DNA of 8,671 nucleotides from Gemmatimonadota bacterium (GTDB lineage Bacteria > Gemmatimonadota > Gemmatimonadetes > Gemmatimonadales > GWC2-71-9). Positions 1 through 5,689 of this stretch are shown piece after piece (within the stretch, counting starts at the first letter, position 1; every line of letters begins with the position of its first letter). Below the pieces are notes generated by a model. It saw only the letters and a list, made by a program, of their open reading frames with translations. It did not search any database and was not told the DNA's origin. Both the position numbers and the translations under genes were made by a program. The stretch covers positions 4,615 to 13,285 of the forward strand of contig QHTP01000140.1 of assembly GCA_003220855.1 (NCBI GenBank), in the 5' to 3' direction.

Positions 1-52
1 ATCGCGCGCGACCTCCCCGGCCCGCTCCTTGCTGTGTAGCTTCCCGATCCCT

Positions 53-2998
53 ATGCCAACACTTGCGCCCTTCCTTCTTCTTCTTTTGGCCCGCGACACG
101 ACGGGCTACTGGCAGCAGCAAGTCAGCTACCGCATCACCGCTTCCCTCGACGAGCCGACCGGCGTCCTGACGGGGCGGGAGCGGATCAGCTACGTCAACC
201 GCTCATCGGCCACGCTGCGCGACTTCTACGTGCATCAGTACCTGAACGCGTTCCGGCCGGGGTCGCGCTGGGCCGCAGCCGACTCGGCCGAGGGTCGCGA
301 CCGGTTCCAGCATCTCGGGGATCCGGATTACGCGTTCGAGCGAATCACGGCCGCCACGCTGGCGGGCCGGGAGCTCCGCCCCGACTACCCGTACGCGCCC
401 GACTCGACCATCGCGCACTGGACGCTCGCCCGGCCGCTCGTGCCCGGCGACTCGCTCGTCGTCGAGGTCGAGTGGCATGCGCGCCTCTCGACCCTGCCGC
501 GCCGCCAGGGGCGCCAGGGCAGGCGCTTTGACTTCGCGCAGTGGTATCCGAAAGTGGTGGTGTACGACAAGTACGGTTGGGAGGACCATCCTCTCTATCC
601 CGCGGGGGAGTTCTACGGTGAGTTCGCGACCTACGACGTGACGCTCGATCTCCCCGAAGACCAGGTCATCGGCGCCACGGGCGTCCCGGTCGAGGGCGAC
701 CCGGGGTGGGAGAAGGCGAAGGCCGACCCCGCGCTCCAAATCGACTATCAGCGCGACTGGTACCACGCACCACGCACCACGCAGCAGTGCGCGCAGGTGG
801 CCGCGGGCCGCAAGTGCGTCCGGTTCCGGGCCGAGCGGGTGCATCACTTCGCGTTCTCGCTCAACCCGCAGTACCGCTACGAGCAGGGCCGCTACGGCGA
901 CGCAGTGGTGCACGTGTTGTATCTGCCCGAGGACCGCGCCACGTGGGGGAACGGCGTCGCCGTCCGCAATACGATCACTGCCCTCGCCTGGCTTGACTCG
1001 CTGTACGGCGCCTACCAGTGGCCGCAGCTCACCAACGTGCACCGCATCGAGGGGGGCGGCACCGAGTTCCCCATGATGATCATGGACGGCAGCGCGGGGC
1101 TCGGCCTGATCGTGCACGAAGCCGGCCACCAGTACACCATGGGGCAGCTCGCGAACAACGAATGGCGCGAAGGGTGGCTCGACGAGGGGTTCACGAGCTT
1201 CCAGACGGGGTGGTTCTTCGAGAGGCACGGCGCCGGGCTCGCGTACGACGGGCTCGAGCCCGAAGTGTTGTGGCTCGATCTGGAGCGCTGGAGCGAGCCC
1301 GTGTCGCTGCCGAGCGAGCAGTACCGCGACTTCTCGACCTACAACGCGATGGTCTATTCGAAGGCGCAGCTGTTCTACGAAGAGCTGCGCTACGTGGTGG
1401 GGGACGAGACGATGCGCCGCATCTTGCGGGCCTACTTCGCCCGCTGGCGGCTGAAGCACGTGGACGAGGACGCGTTCCGCGAGGTAGCGGAAGAGGTATC
1501 GGGGCGGGACCTGCAAGGGCTGTTCGGCGAGTGGCTGCACGCCACGCCGCTGTTCGATTATCGCCTGAAGCGCGTCGAGCGGCACCATCTCGCCGATGGC
1601 CGGTGGCGCACGGTGGTCACGATCGAGCGGCGCGGCGACGGCCGCCTGCCGATGGAGATCGGCGACGCCGACACGATCTACGCCCGCGCCACGGGCGAGC
1701 CCGCGGAGGAGCGCGTCGCGTTCGTGACGGCCAGGCGGCCCGGGCGCCTCATGCTCGACCCGCGGGGCCGCACGCACGATTACGACCTGCTGAACAACCG
1801 CGAGCGGCGGGCACTCGTCGGACGCGGCGCTTGGACCTTCCGGCTGGACGATCCCACGCGGGAGACCGCCCGGCGGGATCGACTGGTGCGCGCCTGGCTG
1901 CCCGTCGCCTGGTCGAACAGCTTCGGCGGCTTCACCCTCGGCCTGCGCGAACGCTCCAACTATCTCGGCCGCTACGACCGCGGCCTGCTCCTGGCCTCGC
2001 TCGCCACCGGGGCCGGCGCCACTAACCGCTTCAGCTTCTACGGCCGCTGGGCCAATCCCATCGGGCATTTGGCGCCGCGCACCGAGACCAGCGTGTCCGC
2101 GTGGTCGGCGGAGGGACGCGCCGGGGCGAAGCTCTCCGTGGATCGCTCGCTGCGCGAGCACCTGGATTTCGGCGCCGACCCGCACGTCGGGTTCGACGCC
2201 CTGTGGATGGCGACCACCGAGCTGGGCTACCTCGACAGGGGGCTGTGGGACGACGCCGGCACCGTCGAAGCGGGGCCCTGGTGGTCCACCACGACACGCC
2301 ACGGCGCGACCGTGTTCCACGCCCGCGTCGTCGCGCGCGGCGGCGTGGTGTACTCGAATCCGGGGAATGGGATCGTCTCGCCCACCCGCTACGATTTCGA
2401 GGGGTTCGGGCGGTTCACCGGAGAGGCCAGCGTGCGCACCCCGTTCTGGGCGCGGACGACGCTGGGGCTGCGGCTGTTCGCGGGCGGCTACACCGGGGCC
2501 TCGACGCCGGTGCGGCAACGGCGCATTCCCGTCGCTGGGGCGGATCCGTATGAGACGTTCACCGACCCGTTCCTGCGCAGCCGGGGCGCCCTGTTCGTGC
2601 GGCCGGACTTCTACTACCATGCGCCGGGGAACGCCAATCTGCGGGCGTTCCGGCGCGACCTCGGGGGGCGCTGGGCGGTGAGCGTGAACGGCGAGCTGAC
2701 GCGCTCCCTGGGGCGACGCGACCACGGATTCCTGCGGGAGGCATCGCTCATGGGCTTCGCGGACGCTGGGGTCGTGGACACGCTCGCCGTGCCGGCGACC
2801 AAGCCGGGTCGCGGGTCCACGTTCCTCTATGAAGGCGGGGTCGGTCTCGTGACTCGCCATCAGCTGGGCGACCTCGACTGGACGCTGCGGTTCGAGGTGC
2901 CGCTCGTGGTGGCCCCGTTCCAGTTCGCCGCCGACACCGTCTCGAGCCAGGGGCGGCTCGCGTTCCGGTGGCAGGTGAGCCTGTCCCCGAGCTTCTAA
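53..2998 (+). CDS. M1-family zinc metallopeptidase fused to a C-terminal outer-membrane beta-barrel
   Basis: From the ATG at 53 the product is 981 aa. A short hydrophobic stretch (residues 4-13, APFLLLLLA-like) looks like a signal peptide. Residues ~20-530 resemble M1 (gluzincin) aminopeptidases. HEAGH at 355-359 followed after 18 residues by E378 is the zinc site HExxH-x18-E. GGGTEF at 334-339 sits where M1 enzymes have GAMEN. Y435 in VYSKA matches the catalytic Tyr of the family's YxKG motif. Residues ~590-981 lack peptidase features and show alternating aromatic/polar strands ending in VSLSPSF, a C-terminal Phe typical of outer-membrane barrel signals. LRAF at 863-866 followed by a GG and a strand recalls the Omp85 (V/I)RG(F/Y) loop, with Ala for Gly. 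Only two cysteines occur (C246, C255). Start is uncertain: there is no clear RBS, a TTG lies in frame at 29, and the frame stays open to the left edge, so the true N-terminus may lie outside the window. Peptidase call is firm; barrel type is inference. Confidence 0.88.
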   Translation: MPTLAPFLLLLLARDTTGYWQQQVSYRITASLDEPTGVLTGRERISYVNRSSATLRDFYVHQYLNAFRPGSRWAAADSAEGRDRFQHLGDPDYAFERITAATLAGRELRPDYPYAPDSTIAHWTLARPLVPGDSLVVEVEWHARLSTLPRRQGRQGRRFDFAQWYPKVVVYDKYGWEDHPLYPAGEFYGEFATYDVTLDLPEDQVIGATGVPVEGDPGWEKAKADPALQIDYQRDWYHAPRTTQQCAQVAAGRKCVRFRAERVHHFAFSLNPQYRYEQGRYGDAVVHVLYLPEDRATWGNGVAVRNTITALAWLDSLYGAYQWPQLTNVHRIEGGGTEFPMMIMDGSAGLGLIVHEAGHQYTMGQLANNEWREGWLDEGFTSFQTGWFFERHGAGLAYDGLEPEVLWLDLERWSEPVSLPSEQYRDFSTYNAMVYSKAQLFYEELRYVVGDETMRRILRAYFARWRLKHVDEDAFREVAEEVSGRDLQGLFGEWLHATPLFDYRLKRVERHHLADGRWRTVVTIERRGDGRLPMEIGDADTIYARATGEPAEERVAFVTARRPGRLMLDPRGRTHDYDLLNNRERRALVGRGAWTFRLDDPTRETARRDRLVRAWLPVAWSNSFGGFTLGLRERSNYLGRYDRGLLLASLATGAGATNRFSFYGRWANPIGHLAPRTETSVSAWSAEGRAGAKLSVDRSLREHLDFGADPHVGFDALWMATTELGYLDRGLWDDAGTVEAGPWWSTTTRHGATVFHARVVARGGVVYSNPGNGIVSPTRYDFEGFGRFTGEASVRTPFWARTTLGLRLFAGGYTGASTPVRQRRIPVAGADPYETFTDPFLRSRGALFVRPDFYYHAPGNANLRAFRRDLGGRWAVSVNGELTRSLGRRDHGFLREASLMGFADAGVVDTLAVPATKPGRGSTFLYEGGVGLVTRHQLGDLDWTLRFEVPLVVAPFQFAADTVSSQGRLAFRWQVSLSPSF
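762..782 (+). repeat. Three perfect tandem copies of the 7-mer ACCACGC inside the peptidase gene
   Basis: ACCACGC is repeated three times without interruption within codons for residues 237-244 (YHAPRTTQ). Twenty-one bases keep the reading frame, and each copy is read in a different frame. Gain or loss of one copy would shift the frame. With only three copies, instability is possible but not shown. Confidence 0.8.
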
Positions 2999-3567
2999 TG
3001 GACACGCGCGCGCACGACCGTCGCGGGTTCTTCCGCGACGCGTTCGGCCGGTTGCTGCACGAGGTGACCGTGCGCACCGAGCGTCGGGTGGCGCCGCGGC
3101 GCTACTTCCGGCCCCCCGGTGCGGCGGACGAGATCAGCTTTCTGGCCTCGTGCACGCGCTGCGGCGACTGCGTCACGGTGTGCCCGGTGCAGGCGATCAT
3201 CAAAGCGCCGCCGGCCGCGGGCCTCGCCGCCGGCACGCCCATGATCGATCCCGGGATCCAGGCGTGCGTGGTGTGCGCGGAGATGCCCTGCGCGCGGGCA
3301 TGCGAGACGGGGGCGCTGGTGCCGCCGCCCGGAGGCTGGGACGAGGTGCACATGGGCGTGCTCGAGCTCGATCCCGAGCGCTGCATCACGTTCCAGGGCG
3401 TGTCGTGCGGCGTGTGCGCCCGGGCGTGCCCGGTGGGGGAGAAGGCGCTCGCACTCGATGTCGGGGGCCGGCCGGTGATCCGCCCGGAAGGATGCGTGGG
3501 CTGCGGGGTGTGCGTGACGGCGTGTGTGACGAGCCCGTCGTCGCTGGTGCTGAGGCTAGTTGTGTGA
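2998..3567 (+). CDS. Ferredoxin-type protein with four [4Fe-4S] cluster motifs (NapF/MauM/NapG-like)
   Basis: The product is 189 aa and probably an electron-transfer protein. Four cysteine sets each suit one [4Fe-4S] cluster: C52-C55-C58-C62 (CxxCxxCxxxC), C90-C93-C98-C102, C129-C137-C140-C144 and C166-C169-C172-C176. The N-terminus has RRGFFRDAF (residues 8-16) and RPPGAADEISFL before the first cluster, the arrangement seen in NapF/NapG/MauM-type ferredoxins. No hydrophobic segment follows the arginines, so a cytoplasmic location is likely. The start is the ATG at 2998, which shares one base with the upstream stop (TAATG). A GTG at 2968 is in frame but would overlap the peptidase gene by about 30 bases and is less likely. 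No SD is visible, which fits translational coupling. No reductase, nitrate reductase or methylamine dehydrogenase gene is nearby, so the redox partner is unknown. Confidence 0.85.
   Translation: MDTRAHDRRGFFRDAFGRLLHEVTVRTERRVAPRRYFRPPGAADEISFLASCTRCGDCVTVCPVQAIIKAPPAAGLAAGTPMIDPGIQACVVCAEMPCARACETGALVPPPGGWDEVHMGVLELDPERCITFQGVSCGVCARACPVGEKALALDVGGRPVIRPEGCVGCGVCVTACVTSPSSLVLRLVV
3552..3555 (+). promoter_or_regulatory. Ribosome binding site for the cupin gene
   Basis: GAGG lies 8 bases upstream of the GTG at 3564 and inside the end of the ferredoxin gene. It supports this GTG, rather than a far upstream start in the same frame, as the real initiation codon. Confidence 0.55.
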
Positions 3568-3920
3568 GGACCGACCTCCCCTACCGCGTGGAAAAGCCCT
3601 GGGGCCACGAGCTCATCTGGGCCCGGACCGATCGGTACGTCGGCAAGATCCTGCACATCGAGCCCGGGCACGTGCTGTCGCTGCAGTATCACAATAAGAA
3701 GGACGAGTCGATCTACGTGCTGGCGGGAGAGATCATCCTGCGCCTCCAGCGGGATGAGAAGCTGAGTGAGCGCCGCATGGCGCAGGGAGCGGCGTTCCAC
3801 ATCGAGCCCAGGCTGATCCACCAATTCGAAGCCGTAACGGCGAGCGATCTGCTCGAGGCGTCCACGCCCGAGATCGACGACGTGGTGCGGCTGAAAGACC
3901 GCTACGGGAGGGTGCCGTGA
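3564..3920 (+). CDS. Single-domain cupin, mannose-6-phosphate isomerase/GMP C-terminal type
   Basis: The start chosen is the GTG at 3564, overlapping the ferredoxin stop as GTGA; the product is 118 aa. The same frame is open upstream to about 3150, but that part is an out-of-frame reading of the ferredoxin and is rich in Arg and Gly. EKPWGHELIW (residues 10-19) and LSLQYHNKKDES (38-49) match the C-terminal cupin of bifunctional mannose-1-phosphate guanylyltransferase/mannose-6-phosphate isomerase proteins. Probable metal ligands are Q41, H43, E48 and H86. The closing segment STPEIDDVVRLKDRYGR (100-116) is also typical. The protein is one bare cupin domain, so it may be an isomerase or epimerase on a sugar phosphate or a binding/regulatory module; the exact substrate cannot be read. 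It lies directly before a sugar-nucleotidyltransferase gene, suggesting a shared pathway. Confidence 0.85.
   Translation: MRTDLPYRVEKPWGHELIWARTDRYVGKILHIEPGHVLSLQYHNKKDESIYVLAGEIILRLQRDEKLSERRMAQGAAFHIEPRLIHQFEAVTASDLLEASTPEIDDVVRLKDRYGRVP
3906..3912 (+). promoter_or_regulatory. Strong Shine-Dalgarno for the nucleotidyltransferase
   Basis: GGGAGGG lies 4 bases before the GTG at 3917, inside the last codons of the cupin gene. It fixes the GTG as the start despite the overlapping stop. Confidence 0.7.
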
Positions 3921-4906
3921 AAGTGATCGTGCCGCTCGCCGGCAAAGGCACTCGGCTGTTGCCGCTCACTAAGCGGGTTCCCAAGCCGCTGGTGCGGGTC
4001 GCCGGCCGACCCGTGATGGATTACGTGATGGACGCGGTGAAGCCCCTCGACGTCGACGAGATCATCGTCATCACGGGGCACCTGAAAGACGTCGTCGAGC
4101 GCTACATCCGGACGCATTACGACGTCCCGGCGAAATTCGTGGAGCAGAAAACCCTGGACGGCACCGCGGGCGCGATCAATCTGGCGCGACCGTACGTGAA
4201 CGGGCCGGTGCTCATCATCTTCGTGGACACGCTGTTCGAGGCCGACCTGTCGCTCGCCAACCGGGTGGACGCGGACGGGATCATCTGGGCGAAGGAGGTC
4301 GAGGACTACCAGCGATTCGGGGTGATCGTGACCGACGACCAGGGTTACATGAAACGCATCGTCGAGAAGCCGAGCACGCCGGTGTCGAGGCTCGCGAACA
4401 TCGGGCTGCAGTACGTGCGCGACTGGAAGACGCTGTTCGACGGCATCGCCCACGTGCTGACTCAGCCGCCGGGCAAGGGCGGCGAGTACTATCTCACCGA
4501 CGCGTTCCAGTACATGGTGGATCGCGGCCGGCGGCTGCTCACGGCGCCGGTGCGCGGCTGGTACGACTGCGGCAAGGTCGACACCCTGCTCGAGACCAAC
4601 CGGTACCTGCTCGACAACGGCCGGGCCCGGCTCCCGACCGGCCCAGGCTCGCACCGAAACATCGTGCCGCCGGTGTACATCGAGGATGGCGTGGAGATCC
4701 GCGACTCGACGGTGGGCCCGAATGTCTCGCTCGAGGCGGGGAGTCGCGTGACGGACAGCACGATCGCCAACAGCATCCTGGGGAAGAACGTGCGGGTGGT
4801 GCGGAGCACGGTGCGCGATTCCGTGATCGGGGACGATCAGGTCATCGAGGGCCAGACCGTGCAGGCGAGCGTGCTCGACGCTGGGGAGTTGGCAGCGGCG
4901 AACTAG
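3917..4906 (+). CDS. Sugar-phosphate nucleotidyltransferase (RmlA/GlmU-like N domain plus beta-helix tail)
   Basis: The 329-aa product probably couples an NTP to a sugar 1-phosphate, giving an NDP-sugar and pyrophosphate. The N-terminal signature LAGKGTRLLPLTKRVPKP (residues 7-24) is the nucleotide-binding G-x-G-T-R...PK motif. VEQKTLDGTAGA (75-86) fits the base/sugar site, D104 in FVDTLF the usual GD metal ligand, VEKP (149-152) the sugar-contact loop and WYDCGK (215-220) the second acidic site. Residues ~253-325 contain hexapeptide-like turns (VYIEDGVEI, SILGKNVRV, SVIGDDQVI) expected for a left-handed beta-helix. Having VD instead of GD agrees with a subfamily often labelled simply as nucleotidyltransferase, so the sugar (glucose, mannose or other) cannot be assigned. 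Its GTG start overlaps the cupin stop (GTGA) and has a strong SD. Likely roles are cell-surface polysaccharide or glycoconjugate synthesis. Confidence 0.9.
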   Translation: MKVIVPLAGKGTRLLPLTKRVPKPLVRVAGRPVMDYVMDAVKPLDVDEIIVITGHLKDVVERYIRTHYDVPAKFVEQKTLDGTAGAINLARPYVNGPVLIIFVDTLFEADLSLANRVDADGIIWAKEVEDYQRFGVIVTDDQGYMKRIVEKPSTPVSRLANIGLQYVRDWKTLFDGIAHVLTQPPGKGGEYYLTDAFQYMVDRGRRLLTAPVRGWYDCGKVDTLLETNRYLLDNGRARLPTGPGSHRNIVPPVYIEDGVEIRDSTVGPNVSLEAGSRVTDSTIANSILGKNVRVVRSTVRDSVIGDDQVIEGQTVQASVLDAGELAAAN

Positions 4907-4955
4907 ACGCCAGTCGCGTAACCACCTGAAGCGTATCAGCTTGCTACGGACCGCC

Positions 4956-4968
4956 GAGTAACTTACTC
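4956..4968. repeat. Small palindrome GAGTAA-C-TTACTC upstream of tetR
   Basis: Perfect 6-bp arms flank one base. The segment AGTAACTTA (4957-4965) matches AGTAACTAA in the right arm of the larger palindrome at 8 of 9 bases, so it may be a secondary or half operator. It is too short and has no T-run, so it is not a terminator. Confidence 0.4.
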
Positions 4969-4974
4969 CGCCCC

Positions 4975-5002
4975 TTGACGGGCCCGAGGAACCAGACTTA
5001 GT
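4975..5002 (+). promoter_or_regulatory. Weak sigma70-like promoter candidate for the efflux operon
   Basis: TTGACG (4975-4980) is a good -35 match. After 16 bases, CTTAGT (4997-5002) is a poor -10 with three of six consensus positions. The -10 would overlap the left arm of the 26-bp palindrome, so a bound repressor would block polymerase. The sequence match alone is weak; position is the main support. Confidence 0.35.
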
Positions 5003-5023
5003 TACTGACCGTTCAGTAACTAA
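4998..5023. promoter_or_regulatory. Probable TetR-family operator, perfect 26-bp inverted repeat
   Basis: Arms TTAGTTACTGA (4998-5008) and TCAGTAACTAA (5013-5023) are exact reverse complements around the spacer CCGT. The site ends 15 bases before the tetR start codon and just before its SD. TetR-family dimers typically bind palindromes of this kind next to their own gene, so autoregulation of the repressor and the efflux genes behind it is likely. Binding itself is inferred. Confidence 0.8.
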
Positions 5024-5026
5024 ATT

Positions 5027-5032
5027 GGGAGG
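5027..5032 (+). promoter_or_regulatory. Shine-Dalgarno for the TetR gene
   Basis: GGGAGG lies 6 bases before the GTG at 5039, deciding that codon as the start. It lies only 3 bases from the operator palindrome. Confidence 0.75.
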
Positions 5033-5038
5033 ATCCTC

Positions 5039-5689
5039 GTGAGCAACGCCGTCACTCCATCGAAGCACACGCGACCGCCGCGCTGGCAGCGGCGCAAAGA
5101 AGCGCGTCCGGCCGAGATCGTGGCCGCAGCGCTCGAGGTGTTCGTGGAGCGCGGGTTCGCCGCCGCCAAGCTTGCCGACGTGGCGCGCCGTGCGGGCGTG
5201 ACCAAGGGGACACTCTACCTCTACTTCGACAGCAAAGAAGCCCTGTTCAAGGCGGTCGTACGGGAGACGATCGTGCCGGTGATCGCGCAGGGCGAGGCCC
5301 TGGCGCAGTCGTTCACCGGCAGTGCGCGCGACCTGGTCGAGCGCCTGGTGCGGGAATACTGGCGTCTGGTGGGCGAAACCAACCTCGCGGGGATTCCGAA
5401 ACTGATGATGGCCGAGGCGGCAACGTTCCCGGAGCTCACGCGCTTCTACTACAACGAGGTGGTCGCCCGCGGGCACCGCCTCATGGCGGGAGTGATCGAG
5501 CGCGGCATCACGTCCGGCGAGTTCCGGAACGTGGACGTCCTGGTTGCGGCGAAGCTTGCGATGTCGCCCCTGATGCACGCCACCGTGGCGCGGCTCGCCT
5601 TCTCGTCCTGCATGCCAGAGGGTTTCAACGTGCAGAACTATCTTGACACGCACATCGACCTGTATCTCCATGGCATCGCGAAACACTAG
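5039..5689 (+). CDS. TetR/AcrR-family transcriptional repressor of the efflux operon
   Basis: The 216-aa product has the usual family length. The N-terminal DNA-binding domain spans residues ~22-70: IVAAALEVFVERGFAAAKL, then the helix-turn-helix LADVARRAGVTKGTLYLYF (45-63) and SKEALFKAV. The C-terminal ligand-binding/dimer region (80-216) includes LAGIPKLMMAEAATFPELTRF, which recalls the AefR-like C-terminal class of TetR proteins. A lysine- and arginine-rich N-terminal arm (residues 9-24) may add DNA contacts. The gene starts with GTG behind a clear SD and is preceded by a perfect palindrome. The following tolC-like gene starts inside its last codons, so repressor and pump are almost certainly co-transcribed. 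Its inducer is probably a pump substrate, which the sequence does not identify. Confidence 0.93.
   Translation: MSNAVTPSKHTRPPRWQRRKEARPAEIVAAALEVFVERGFAAAKLADVARRAGVTKGTLYLYFDSKEALFKAVVRETIVPVIAQGEALAQSFTGSARDLVERLVREYWRLVGETNLAGIPKLMMAEAATFPELTRFYYNEVVARGHRLMAGVIERGITSGEFRNVDVLVAAKLAMSPLMHATVARLAFSSCMPEGFNVQNYLDTHIDLYLHGIAKH

Larger units (their letters stand above)
4907..5038. other. Intergenic region between the two gene clusters
   Basis: These 132 bases hold the two palindromes, a weak promoter and the tetR SD. No hairpin followed by a T-run is present, so transcription from the upstream cluster might read through unless termination is Rho-dependent. No small gene or RNA could be supported here. 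Confidence 0.7.

Noticed and set aside
503..520. Tandem 9-mers CGCCAGGGG/CGCCAGGGC
   Set aside because: Two imperfect copies that encode RQGRQG in a variable basic loop; easily explained by repeated amino acids.
1018..2025. Plus-strand open frame in another phase within the peptidase gene
   Set aside because: Arg/Ala-rich low-complexity translation with no domain; the overlapping M1 frame has the catalytic motifs.
203..2860. Very long open frame on the minus strand opposite the peptidase gene
   Set aside because: Its product is dominated by Arg, Ala, Pro, His and Gly with no recognisable motif, and it mirrors a well-supported gene. GC-rich codon bias removes stops from this antisense frame.
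3021..3033. Twin-arginine export signal in the ferredoxin (RRGFF)
   Set aside because: No hydrophobic segment follows the arginines; the region continues with charged residues, so it is not a Tat signal peptide.
4956..4968. Intrinsic terminator for the upstream cluster
   Set aside because: The stem is only 6 bp with a one-base loop, and no T-run follows.
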